Shown here in pieces: positions 9,184 to 17,565 of a stretch of DNA of 64,000 nucleotides. A program made the position numbers and the translations under genes. The notes below the pieces were generated by a model that worked only from the letters and a program-made list of their open reading frames with translations, did not search any database and had not been told where the DNA came from. Each line of letters begins with the position of its first letter. Within the stretch, counting starts at the first letter, position 1. Source of the DNA: Ktedonobacteria bacterium brp13 (GTDB lineage: Bacteria > Chloroflexota > Ktedonobacteria > Ktedonobacterales > Ktedonobacteraceae). The stretch covers positions 1,054,001-1,118,000 of the forward strand of contig AP024096.1 in NCBI GenBank assembly GCA_015099395.1, written 5' to 3'.

Positions 9184-10194
9184 TTAGTAGGTGCGTGGAA
9201 CGATCTCATCGATTGCTTTGAGCTCTTCGTCACTGAACTCAAGGTTATCGAGTGCTTTGACGTTCTCCTCAATCTGCTCGACTTTGGAGGCTCCGATCAA
9301 GACGCTGGTAACCGCCGGGTGGTGCAGGTTCCAGGCCAGGGCCATCTGAGCCAGGGTCTGCCCACGCTGTTGTGCGATCTTGTTCAGACGCTGCAACTGT
9401 GTATGGGTAGCGCTATCGATAACATCCTGGTTGTTGCTGTTGCCCCACCATTCGGCTGCTCGTGAGTCGCCAGGCAGTTTATCACCAAGATATTTGTCAC
9501 TGAGCTTGCCCTGGTCGAGCGGGCTAAAGCTGATGACACCGATGCCATTGCGCTGTGTATGATCAAAGAGATCATGCTCGCGATGGCGATCAAGCATGTT
9601 ATAACGGGGCTGGTGGATCGTGATAGGATTGAGGCCCATGCGTTGTGTCACCTGAACCGCCTGCTCCAGTTGATCACCTGGGAAGTTACTGACGCCAACA
9701 TAGAGTGCTTTACCCTGGCGGACGATAAGGTCCAGGGCTGCCATGGTCTCTTCCAGCGGTGTATTGGGATCAGGACGATGTGCATAGAAGATATCGACGT
9801 ACTCCAGACCCAGGCGTTTGAGCGATTGATCGAGGCTGGCCACTAAATATTTCTTTGAAAGTCCATCGCCGTAAGGACCGGGCCACATGAGATAGCCTGC
9901 CTTACTGGAGATGATGAGTTCATCGCGTGGCATATCGCGTACAACCTTGCCTACAACGCGCTCAGCGTTACCGGGTGGGCGACCATAGTTGTTGGCGAGA
10001 TCGAAATGAGTAATACCCAGATCGAAGGCGCGATAGAGACAGGCTCTGGCGATCTCCTCACCACGATAGCCACCAAATGTCTCCCATGCCCCAAGAGAGA
10101 CGGCCGGCAGGACAAGGCCTGAACGACCACTGCGTCGATATTGCATCGTGTCGTAGCGGTCAGCTGCGAATTCGTGGGTGTTCTGTTCTGACAT
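9184..10194 (-). CDS. YghZ/Gpr-type aldo/keto reductase
   Basis: A 336-residue NADPH-dependent aldo/keto reductase. The opening MQYRRSGRSGLVLP and the blocks ITHFDLANNYG, AGYLMWPGPYG and SLDQSLKRLGLEYVDIFY closely follow E. coli YghZ, the L-glyceraldehyde-3-phosphate reductase that detoxifies aldehydes such as methylglyoxal. The catalytic tetrad is present: Asp and Tyr in DLANNYG, Lys in SSKAGY and His in YAHRPD. ATG at 10194 is chosen because AGGAAAG lies about ten bases upstream; earlier in-frame codons add a hydrophobic stretch unlike the family. A second, more distant reductase is at 43257-44264. Confidence 0.9.
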   Translation of the reverse strand: MSEQNTHEFAADRYDTMQYRRSGRSGLVLPAVSLGAWETFGGYRGEEIARACLYRAFDLGITHFDLANNYGRPPGNAERVVGKVVRDMPRDELIISSKAGYLMWPGPYGDGLSKKYLVASLDQSLKRLGLEYVDIFYAHRPDPNTPLEETMAALDLIVRQGKALYVGVSNFPGDQLEQAVQVTQRMGLNPITIHQPRYNMLDRHREHDLFDHTQRNGIGVISFSPLDQGKLSDKYLGDKLPGDSRAAEWWGNSNNQDVIDSATHTQLQRLNKIAQQRGQTLAQMALAWNLHHPAVTSVLIGASKVEQIEENVKALDNLEFSDEELKAIDEIVPRTY

Positions 10195-10428
10195 AATCGA
10201 TACTTCTTTCCTGCATAAATACAATGACAGTATGCACATGAACAAAGGTGACAAAGCTCGCATAGGTTTCAATCTATGGAAAGCTATGCTTCATGCTGCT
10301 CAGTGGGAAGGAGCAGGCATCGCTCCTGAATCTTCCATCTGTATTGTAAAACAAATAGCATGTAAGCTTCAAACTTCGTGATATATTGATAGAGTGAGAT
10401 ATATAAAATCTGGGAGGATTATGATTTT

Positions 10429-10854
10429 ATGCAGACAAATAATGAACAAATTTCTATTGTAGCTATGTTGCAAAACTATACGCATATCGCCGTTGTGGGC
10501 CTTAGTCCCAGAAGTGACCGCGCCAGCTATGCTGTTGCAGGCTATCTGCAGGCCAATGGCTACGATATCATCCCTATCAATCCTGTCTATGCGGGTCAGA
10601 CTATTCTGCAGCGTCCGGTCTATGCTTCGTTAGCGGATGCGCAGGCGGCTGGTGAGACGATCGAGATTGTTGATGTTTTTCGTCGTTCAGAGCAGACTCC
10701 AGATGTCGCTCGTGCAGCTGTGCAGGCTGGCGCGAAGGTGGTATGGTTACAATTGGGGATTGCGAACGAAGAGGCCGCTCAGATCGCGCATGAAGCTGGA
10801 CTGGAGTTTGTCGAGGATCGCTGTATAAAAATTGAGCATGCTCGTCTCCTTTAA
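10429..10854 (+). CDS. CoA-binding (YccU-like) protein
   Basis: A 141-residue CoA-binding domain protein made of a single Rossmann-like fold. IAVVGLSPRSDRASYAVAGY is the nucleotide-binding start. Family hallmarks follow: DIIPINPVY, VDVFRRSEQTPDVA, WLQLGIANEEAA and a C-terminal FVEDRCIKIEH. Members bind CoA or acyl-CoA in the cytoplasm, but their role is not established. GGGAGGA lies ten bases before the ATG. Monocistronic. Confidence 0.88.
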   Translation: MQTNNEQISIVAMLQNYTHIAVVGLSPRSDRASYAVAGYLQANGYDIIPINPVYAGQTILQRPVYASLADAQAAGETIEIVDVFRRSEQTPDVARAAVQAGAKVVWLQLGIANEEAAQIAHEAGLEFVEDRCIKIEHARLL

Positions 10855-11247
10855 CGCTATTTTCAGGACGCATAATTGTTTTGCTACTTTATAACGATCC
10901 CTCAAGTGTGATCGCGGGTAGATAATCAGGCTGGTTAAAGTTACTATAACAATGGAACTGACGGTATGTCGCTGAATAGCGTGATAGTGTGACCAGGTTG
11001 GTAGTTTTGGGCTACCCCATAGAATTTTCTCGAATTTTTCAAGTGTGTTGCGCTATACTACCCCTACGAGTTGCTTAATAAATTGTGCCACAGAGAACTG
11101 AGGCATTGCCTGTATCCGCTGAAATATCTACCACCATCAATATTATACTTTTTGCTGCTACGCTGCTCTTGTTTGTTTTTTTAGATATATGCGACAGTTA
11201 TTTTTGCATAGCAGAACTGGGATAGATTGGAATTCTGGAGAATAGAC
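10855..11247. other. Intergenic region
   Basis: No gene, repeat or strong hairpin recognised. The right end carries the GGAG site (11237-11240) used by the signal-peptidase-like gene. Confidence 0.4.
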
Positions 11248-11787
11248 TTGAAACGTTCGCATTTCATGCGCGAAATCATTGAATTGATCGCAATTATTTT
11301 AATATTGTTTGTGGCGATCCGGTATGTTGTTCACAGTTATTACTTACAAGAAGCGAATATGGCACCTACTATTCAGAATAATTCATATGTGATGGTAAAT
11401 CATATTTCATACCTCTTTTCTCGACCCCAACGTGGTGATGCCGTTGTCTATCATTATCCTCTCAATATCAATCAAGACTCTATGGGTCGTGTCATTGGGC
11501 TCCCAGGTGACCACATTAAAATCGATAATCAGCACGTCTGGGTGAATGATGTGCTGTTGAATGAGACATATGTGAAGATGTCTGTGAATTTTGAGGGACG
11601 TGAGTGGGTGGTGCCTGCGCATGCGTATTTTGTGTTAAATGATAATCGACAAGTGAACGACGATTCGCGTAACTGGGGCGCTCTGGATCAGAATTATATT
11701 ATTGGGAAGGCGATTCTCGTCTACTGGCCCAGCAGTGATTGGCATTTCATTAATAACTATTCGGATGTGTTTAAACAGGTGAAGTAA
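11248..11787 (+). CDS. Signal peptidase I homologue lacking the catalytic dyad
   Basis: A 179-residue S26 signal peptidase fold with one N-terminal membrane helix (about residues 10-28) and an extracellular domain. The family boxes are clear: EANMAPTIQNNSYVMV, RGDAVVYHYP, GRVIGLPGDHI and LNDNRQVNDDSRNWG. The nucleophilic serine of the SMxPT box is Asn37, and the general-base lysine that precedes RVIGLPGD is Gly80. Codons AAT (11356-11358) and GGT (11485-11487) are unambiguous in the sequence. It is therefore unlikely to cleave signal peptides. Streptococcal SipA, which helps pilus assembly, likewise has both residues replaced, including Lys to Gly. The TTG at 11248 is chosen because GGAG lies seven bases upstream. 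No pilin or sortase gene is nearby. Confidence 0.85.
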   Translation: MKRSHFMREIIELIAIILILFVAIRYVVHSYYLQEANMAPTIQNNSYVMVNHISYLFSRPQRGDAVVYHYPLNINQDSMGRVIGLPGDHIKIDNQHVWVNDVLLNETYVKMSVNFEGREWVVPAHAYFVLNDNRQVNDDSRNWGALDQNYIIGKAILVYWPSSDWHFINNYSDVFKQVK

Positions 11788-11976
11788 GATGGCGTAGAGG
11801 AGCCTATGGCCATATATTACCTGCATAGCAGCGATAGAGATAGTAATAATTCTGCTAAAATCTCCCATCACCACGACGACATCTAAAGTATTATACAGAT
11901 TTCGCGTTGCAATCCTCCACTATTCACGCTATGATATGAAAAGCTATGTGCATTGTATGTTGGTAGAGGAATAGAT

Positions 11977-13044
11977 ATGCAAGCATCACCGTTTTCGCTC
12001 ACTGGTCGCGCGCGCTTTGTCGCTGCTTGTCAGCGTCAGGCAGTGGATGTGACTCCTGTCTGGTTTATGCGTCAGGCTGGTCATTGTCTGGCGGAGTATC
12101 GCAAGCTACGTGAGCGCTATGATATTTTAACGATTGCTCGTACTCCTGAGCTTTGTGCGCAGGTCTCGCTTATGCCAGTGGCAGCCTATGGAGTGGATGC
12201 GGCTGTCATGTACACTGATATTGTCCTCCCTTTGCCGAGTATGGGTCTGGAGCTTGAGCTTAGCCCTACTCTAGGCCCCCTGATAAAGAACCCCGTGCGC
12301 ACTATGGAGGATGTTGCGGCTCTGCGTATTCCTGAGCTTGTTGAACTAACGCCATTTGTACCACAGGCGATTAGTATGGTAAGGCGTGACCTGGCTGAGC
12401 AGCAGGCAGTAATCGCGATTGCCGGAGGACCCTGCACGCTGGCCTTTTACTGTCTTGAGGGTGGAGCTTCCCGCGATTATAGTACTGCTAAAGCTGTAAT
12501 GTATCAGCAGCCTGAACTCTGGCATGCTTTGCTGGAGAAGATCACAGCTGTGTTGATACGCTATGTGCAGGCTGAAGCGCTAGCTGGTGCGGATGCGATT
12601 CAGCTTTTTGATACGAACGTTGGGGTTCTGAGTCCAGCGCTCTATCGCGACTTCGTGTTGCCCTATGCGCGCCGTGTGATGGCTGCTATTCATGATGTCG
12701 GTGCTTTGAGTATTCATTTTGGTGTGGCGAACGCAAGTTTACTGCCGCTGATGGGGGATGCGCATGGTGATGTCATGGGCATCGACTGGCGCGTTGATAT
12801 CGATACAGCGTGGCGTCTGGTTGGTGGTGAGCAGCGGCAGGCGATTATGGGCAATCTAGATCCTACGTTGTTGCTTGCGCCATGGGAGACTGTTGCTGAG
12901 GAGGCTTGGGCAATACTTACGCGTGTCGGAACGCGACCGGGGCATATTTTTAATCTGGGCCATGCTATTCATCCGGGGACGAATCCAGATTACTTGCGCC
13001 GTCTGGTGGCTGAAGTCCATGAGAATGCGTTTCGTTTGTCGTAG
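11977..13044 (+). CDS. Diverged uroporphyrinogen decarboxylase paralogue
   Basis: A 355-residue UroD-family protein, first of a tandem pair. It keeps PVWFMRQAG, the substrate aspartate (MYTDIVLP), the tyrosine in TLAFYCLEGG and FNLGHAI. It departs from standard HemE at several usually invariant places: RQAGRY reads RQAGHC (His36 in place of a propionate-binding arginine), and the FDSW block reads FDTN. It may still decarboxylate uroporphyrinogen III, with altered specificity, or it may have another tetrapyrrole role. The start at 11977 follows AGAGGA by six bases. Only 19 bases separate it from the next gene, so the two are probably cotranscribed. Confidence 0.85.
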   Translation: MQASPFSLTGRARFVAACQRQAVDVTPVWFMRQAGHCLAEYRKLRERYDILTIARTPELCAQVSLMPVAAYGVDAAVMYTDIVLPLPSMGLELELSPTLGPLIKNPVRTMEDVAALRIPELVELTPFVPQAISMVRRDLAEQQAVIAIAGGPCTLAFYCLEGGASRDYSTAKAVMYQQPELWHALLEKITAVLIRYVQAEALAGADAIQLFDTNVGVLSPALYRDFVLPYARRVMAAIHDVGALSIHFGVANASLLPLMGDAHGDVMGIDWRVDIDTAWRLVGGEQRQAIMGNLDPTLLLAPWETVAEEAWAILTRVGTRPGHIFNLGHAIHPGTNPDYLRRLVAEVHENAFRLS

Positions 13045-13063
13045 TGAGGGTCTGTCTTAGAAT

Positions 13064-14158
13064 ATGGAAAAGAGTTTTATGAATAGAGAATTGTCGAGTG
13101 TAGAGGCAGTGCCAGCCAGTAGCGCTGAGAGCCGTTTCTTACGTGCCTGTCGCTCCTTACCTGTAGATGCTACCCCGGTCTGGTTGATGCGCCAGGCTGG
13201 TCGCTATATGGAAGAATATCGTGCGTTACGCTCAAAATATAGCATTCTGGAGATGATCAAGTCGCCTGAACTGGCCTCAGAGGTAACGATGCAGCCTATT
13301 CGTGCCTACAATCTGGATGCGGCCATTATTTTTGCAGATATCTTACCTCCTTTAGAGACGATGGGCCTACAACTAGAGTTTGTGAAGAGCGAGGGACCGG
13401 TTATTCATAACCCGGTACGTAGTCGGGCCGATGTCGAGGCATTGCGCGTCGTTCCGGTCGAAGAGGCTCTCCCTTTTACGTTGGATGCGATCAAACTGAC
13501 ACGGAAACAGCTTGATCCGTTGGGCGTGCCCTTGATCGGTTTCAGTGGTGCTCCTTTTACGTTGGCCTCGTATGCAATTGAGGGCGGTAGTAGCAAGAAT
13601 TACCTGCATACGAAGGGACTGATGATGAGTGATGCACGCACCTGGCATCTATTGATGGAGAAACTGAGCGCGCTTGTTGGCAATTATCTGTTTGCTCAAG
13701 CTCAGGCCGGGGCGTATGTGTTGCAATTCTTTGATAGCTGGGTAGGTGCACTCAGTCCAGCCGATTATCGCGAGTATATTCTGCCACATAGTCGGCATGC
13801 TATCGAGATTGCGAGCCAGGCCAATGTTCCGATTATCCATTTTGGTACGAATACCAGCGGTATGTTGGATCTCTTGCAAGAGGCGGGTGGGGATGTTATC
13901 GGTGTGGATTGGCATATCGATATCGACACCGCGTGGCAACGTCTCAAGCCGGGCTCTGCTATCCAGGGGAACCTGGATCCGGTAACCTTGCTTGGTCCAT
14001 GGTCCGAGATTGAGAAACGCACACGTGAGATTCTGGATCGTGTAGCCGGACGACCTGGTTATATCTTTAATCTGGGGCATGGTATCCTGCCCACCACTCC
14101 GGTTGAAAATGTTCGCCGCTTGATTGATTTTGTACACGCATATACAGCGACAGCATAA
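13064..14158 (+). CDS. hemE: Uroporphyrinogen decarboxylase
   Basis: A 364-residue HemE, which converts uroporphyrinogen III to coproporphyrinogen III in the cytoplasm. All standard blocks are intact: PVWLMRQAGRYMEEYR, IIFADILPPLETMG, SGAPFTLASYAIEGG, FDSWVGALSP and FNLGHGI. The start could be 13064 or the in-frame ATG at 13079; neither has a decisive ribosome binding site. It follows the diverged copy in a likely two-gene operon and ends in a strong terminator. No other heme genes are adjacent, although ctaA lies about 13 kb downstream. Confidence 0.93.
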   Translation: MEKSFMNRELSSVEAVPASSAESRFLRACRSLPVDATPVWLMRQAGRYMEEYRALRSKYSILEMIKSPELASEVTMQPIRAYNLDAAIIFADILPPLETMGLQLEFVKSEGPVIHNPVRSRADVEALRVVPVEEALPFTLDAIKLTRKQLDPLGVPLIGFSGAPFTLASYAIEGGSSKNYLHTKGLMMSDARTWHLLMEKLSALVGNYLFAQAQAGAYVLQFFDSWVGALSPADYREYILPHSRHAIEIASQANVPIIHFGTNTSGMLDLLQEAGGDVIGVDWHIDIDTAWQRLKPGSAIQGNLDPVTLLGPWSEIEKRTREILDRVAGRPGYIFNLGHGILPTTPVENVRRLIDFVHAYTATA

Positions 14159-14169
14159 GAAATTTCCTC

Positions 14170-14233
14170 AGAGCCGCAGGAGATGGTGATAAGGCATAAT
14201 CAGACCTTATCACCATCTTCTGCGGCTCTTTTT
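14170..14233 (+). terminator. Intrinsic terminator after the hemE pair
   Basis: A 25-base perfect stem at 14170-14194 and 14205-14229 with a 10-base loop, running into TTTTT. It ends the hemE transcription unit. Confidence 0.93.
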
Positions 14234-14334
14234 GCTCTTTGCACTGGTTATGTACTTTGTGACGGTTATGTATATTGAGTTAAACGCCTGTCTACTATCT
14301 TGAACTTATTTACTGCTATGTTACGCTTTTTGCT

Positions 14335-14622
14335 ATCCAGGATGCATTGGGACATTTCTATATTTTGGCGACCAGTGCGTCTGGCCTGAGCATTAATCTC
14401 TATCCAGGGACCGCACAGGATACAGATGGGACACAATTACAGTCTCCAGTAAGCCTGGATATCTCGAAGTATCCGACATGTGATGATTACGATCTCTGTA
14501 ACAATCCGACGTTGACGGTGCCACGTGCTGGCGATGCCCTCTCGAATACTATCGATGGTGTGTATGGAAACTATGGAGCTGAGATCCATTTCCGCATCAA
14601 TCTGCGTAGCAAGGGGAGCTAG
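14335..14622 (+). pseudogene. Truncated 3' copy of the downstream secreted-protein gene
   Basis: About 290 bases encoding some 93 residues that match the C-terminus of the protein at 14877-16223 almost residue for residue (for example PTCDDYDLCNNPTLT, PRAGDALSNTIDGVYGNY, AEIHFRINLR). The match begins abruptly near CAGGATGCATTGGG, and the rest of the gene is absent. It is in the same orientation as the intact copy and just upstream of it. The simplest reading is an old tandem duplication whose first copy lost its 5' part. Confidence 0.88.
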
Positions 14623-14876
14623 AATGTACGCGAAACCGGTAGCTATGCATATTACTAACTTTCTGTGTGATTGCCTACCTGCATTGAAGTATACGCCTGT
14701 CCACCTTTATAAAATTGTTTGCGTCGAGAGAAACTTTTTACTTGCTAATATGCAAAATATATGCTTTACTCTATAGTAGTAGTACGCTACCGGCCTGAAA
14801 GCGAGTGAGGTCATATTTTAGTGTGAATATCACTTATTTCATGAATTGTTTATACCATTTAAAAGGTGTCTTAAAC

Positions 14877-16223
14877 ATGCGAAATAAAAAAGTAATCTGG
14901 TTCTCTCTTATCCTCATTGCTCTTATTGCTGCATCAGCGACAGTCTATATAGAATATGATAGTAATGCAGCTCCGCGCTTAACGACTATCGTGCCTACCC
15001 CTCCTGGTGTTCCTGTTCTGAATGCGCTTGACATGGTAACTGGTCAGGCGGCCAGTGAGCAGGTAAATGGGCAGTCAGTGCCTAATGGTTGGGGTTCATT
15101 TAAGAATCGTATCGTACGCACCTCTGGTGGTGATCTCTTTACAGTCTATGTTGGGGACGGCGCGAGCTATCAAGATCGTATCTGGCATGTGATGCATCAG
15201 GCTCCTGGTAGTAGTACCTGGGTAGAGATGGTTTCAGGGGATGCTGGTGAAGAGCCGATCAATATTCTGGTGGGTCCGCATGATGAGCTTTATGTCTTTG
15301 CCTGGCCGGGTACAAAGGGTCGATTGATGGAGTATGAGTCGACCGATCTTGGACGCCATTTTACCTCTAGTGAGATTGCTGGAAATTGGGATATACACCA
15401 GGGCTATACTGGTTGTGGCATCAATGCTGCTGGTGATATTGTTGTCGTCCAGACCGCTCAGGATATACCAGGTATTTTTCGTTGGGTGTATTACACACCT
15501 GCAACCGGTAAATGGTCCTATCACGAGAGTAAATTAAACGTGCGTCATACCTATACGTATGTCCTCCCCGGTTACCATAATGATCTTACATTGGTAGCTA
15601 TGCGTGATGCAACGCGCCCTGAATTAGGTTATTCAAATGGGTCTGCAGATGCGTCCTCTTACCTCTTCAATGAGATTAGCTATTACTATATTCCTGATAT
15701 CAATAAGTCTACTATTCAAGAGATCCCTCAGGAGATCCCGGTCGTTGAAGAGCCTCCCAACGGGGATGGTAGCGAAGATGTAACCTACCTGACAGATGCT
15801 TATATGGATACACAGGGGCGTACCCACATTCTCTATAATGATCTGTACAAAGGCAGCACATATCACGCTATCATCGATGGCGGCAAATTGGTGAAGAATG
15901 TGCCTGTTCCTGGTGTCGATTCTACGCATAAAGCACGTATCTTACAGGATGCATTGGGGCATTTCTATATTCTAGCAACCAGTTCATCTGGTCTTAGTAT
16001 TCATATCTATCCTGGGACCGCGCAGGATACAGATGGGACACAATTGCTGCCTCCAGTAAGTCTAGATATCTCCAGGTTCCCGACGTGTGATGACTATGAT
16101 CTCTGTAATAATCCGACGCTGACAATACCACGCGCTGGCGATGCCCTCTCGAATACCATTGATGGTGTATATGGCAACTATAGAGCTGAGATCCATTTTC
16201 GCATCAATCTGCGTGGCAAATAG
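14877..16223 (+). CDS. Secreted or membrane-anchored protein of unknown function
   Basis: An unrecognised 448-residue protein. A short basic start (MRNKKVIW) is followed by one hydrophobic helix to about residue 22, which looks like a signal anchor. The rest is extracellular in character, rich in Gly, Tyr and Asp. Phrases such as GDLFTVYVGDG, ELYVFAWPGTKGRLMEYEST and GHFYILATSSSGLSI suggest a beta-propeller of BNR/sialidase-like blades. A conserved cysteine pair sits in PTCDDYDLCNNP. ATG at 14877 follows AAAAGG and is preferred to upstream in-frame codons. A truncated copy lies just upstream. Confidence 0.75.
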   Translation: MRNKKVIWFSLILIALIAASATVYIEYDSNAAPRLTTIVPTPPGVPVLNALDMVTGQAASEQVNGQSVPNGWGSFKNRIVRTSGGDLFTVYVGDGASYQDRIWHVMHQAPGSSTWVEMVSGDAGEEPINILVGPHDELYVFAWPGTKGRLMEYESTDLGRHFTSSEIAGNWDIHQGYTGCGINAAGDIVVVQTAQDIPGIFRWVYYTPATGKWSYHESKLNVRHTYTYVLPGYHNDLTLVAMRDATRPELGYSNGSADASSYLFNEISYYYIPDINKSTIQEIPQEIPVVEEPPNGDGSEDVTYLTDAYMDTQGRTHILYNDLYKGSTYHAIIDGGKLVKNVPVPGVDSTHKARILQDALGHFYILATSSSGLSIHIYPGTAQDTDGTQLLPPVSLDISRFPTCDDYDLCNNPTLTIPRAGDALSNTIDGVYGNYRAEIHFRINLRGK

Positions 16224-16262
16224 AGTGTCAGAGATGCTTTTAGCATTGAGTGTAATGCATTA

Positions 16263-16311
16263 CACAAAAAGAGAGTTAGCAGCAATAGTAGCTGCTAACT
16301 CTCTTTTTGTG
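16263..16311. terminator. Bidirectional terminator
   Basis: A perfect 21-base inverted repeat with a 7-base loop. The arms end in CACAAAAAGAG and CTCTTTTTGTG, so there is a T-run on either strand. It lies between the convergent secreted-protein gene and lytic transglycosylase gene. Confidence 0.93.
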
Positions 16312-16350
16312 CAGTATAGACTGAAGGTAGTCTATATATGGATATGCTTA

Positions 16351-17025
16351 TTAAATGATTGCGACGTAGTTTCGTGTCTCAGTAGGCAGATAAGAAAGCC
16401 AATTGCCACCACCACGGCGGACTGCGTTCTGTACGGCACCAGGACCAGCATTGTAAGCTGCCAGGGCTTTGTTATAGTCGCCGCCAAACTGTTTGTCCAG
16501 GTTGCCCATCATGCGCGCAGCGGCGTTCAATGATGCGACAGGATCGTGTGGATTGATACCCATACCAGCGGCCGTACCAGGCATGAATTGTGCAATGCCG
16601 ATAGCGCCTGCGGGAGAGACAGCATTTGGATTGAAGCCGCTCTCTTGCTGAATCTGGCGTACAAAGCGATCGGGATTAATGCCGTTCGCTACGGCTGCGC
16701 TTCTGGCAATACTTTGATAAGATGTAGAGTAGCTAATGGGCGCATTTACTGTCTGTACAGAAGTAGTCTCATTAGCAAATGCAGGAGCCTTGGTCTCTGC
16801 TTGTGCGGGAGCCGCTTTTGTCACTTGCGTAACCGCGTTCTGTACATGTTGTCCAGCTGACTGTACTTTATGACTACCGTATGTCGTACTATTATTGCCA
16901 TTCACTACACTTTGTATACTACCCATTACACCAATGATCATTGCGACAAGCATAATCGAAGTAATAAGCGTAGAGGCTATTTTACCGGTTTTTTGTATGT
17001 TTTTTAACAAGTTAATCGTCTCCAT
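16351..17025 (-). CDS. Lytic transglycosylase (SLT domain)
   Basis: A 224-residue membrane-anchored murein lytic transglycosylase that cleaves the MurNAc-GlcNAc bond of peptidoglycan. One N-terminal helix (about residues 15-38) is followed by an Ala/Thr/Gln-rich linker to about residue 100, then the Slt70-like catalytic domain. That domain has the catalytic glutamate in FVRQIQQESGFNP, then AGAIGIAQFMPGTA and ALAAYNAGPGAV. The ribosome binding site is weak, so the exact start is uncertain. It converges on the secreted protein across a shared terminator. Confidence 0.9.
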   Translation of the reverse strand: METINLLKNIQKTGKIASTLITSIMLVAMIIGVMGSIQSVVNGNNSTTYGSHKVQSAGQHVQNAVTQVTKAAPAQAETKAPAFANETTSVQTVNAPISYSTSYQSIARSAAVANGINPDRFVRQIQQESGFNPNAVSPAGAIGIAQFMPGTAAGMGINPHDPVASLNAAARMMGNLDKQFGGDYNKALAAYNAGPGAVQNAVRRGGGNWLSYLPTETRNYVAII

Positions 17026-17425
17026 TGTTTTACATGATGCTATTATGATTATAGCAATTTTCGACTTTGAACTTTTCCTTTGTATACCATGTCATACTCT
17101 TATCGATTAGATATTTATAATCTTTTTGAGTATTGTCAGGTAACAAAGGTTTTATTTGTGTATCACATGGCAGATTGTAGCATGGTGTATCAAAGCTGGT
17201 CAATCACGAGGGGATCACGAGGGGGCGGTTATTTGTTAACAAGAGGATTTTTTTCGTGTGGATGATGTATAAGCTCTACTGTGTTCCGGGTGGGCAGATT
17301 CTGCTGAGGATAGCTGTAATGCTAGTCTATGGCTGTCTGAGACCTATGAGCTTGTTTGTTAACCCCTTGTGATATGGATGTGCATATACGCATATATATG
17401 TATGGATTCGTGCTCATTGTTTTGT
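17026..17425. other. Intergenic region upstream of the lytic transglycosylase
   Basis: No gene recognised. Contains a short imperfect direct repeat, ATCACGAGGGG twice near 17204-17225. The minus-strand transglycosylase promoter should lie here. Confidence 0.4.
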
Positions 17426-17467
17426 AATCACAGAACAATAATCATGGAACAATAATCACAGAACAAT
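17426..17467. repeat. Three tandem 14-bp repeats
   Basis: AATCACAGAACAAT, AATCATGGAACAAT and AATCACAGAACAAT lie head to tail with no spacer. The first and third are identical. They sit beside the terminator of the minus-strand gene at 17566. Function unknown: a protein-binding array or slippage product are both possible. Confidence 0.8.
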
Positions 17468-17473
17468 AGTAAA

Positions 17474-17516
17474 AGTGGCGGCTTAGACAGCGCAGAAGCG
17501 CTGCTAGCCGCCACTT
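17474..17516 (-). terminator. Intrinsic terminator of the 17566-18993 gene
   Basis: A long GC-rich hairpin with outer arms AGTGGCGGCT and AGCCGCCACT and an inner CAGCGC/GCGCTG stem. On the minus strand it runs into TTTTACT. Confidence 0.8.
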
Positions 17517-17565
17517 GATGACGTGTACTTCTCTGTGATAGTTGTTTTACAACTTCAGCATTGTT

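Noticed and set aside
11977..13044. First UroD-family gene considered as an MtaA-type methyltransferase
   Set aside because: It keeps PVWFMRQAG, FNLGHAI and the UroD aspartate and tyrosine, so a decarboxylase-like role fits better.
17426..17467. Repeat array considered as CRISPR
   Set aside because: Units are 14 bases with no spacers, and there are no cas genes nearby.
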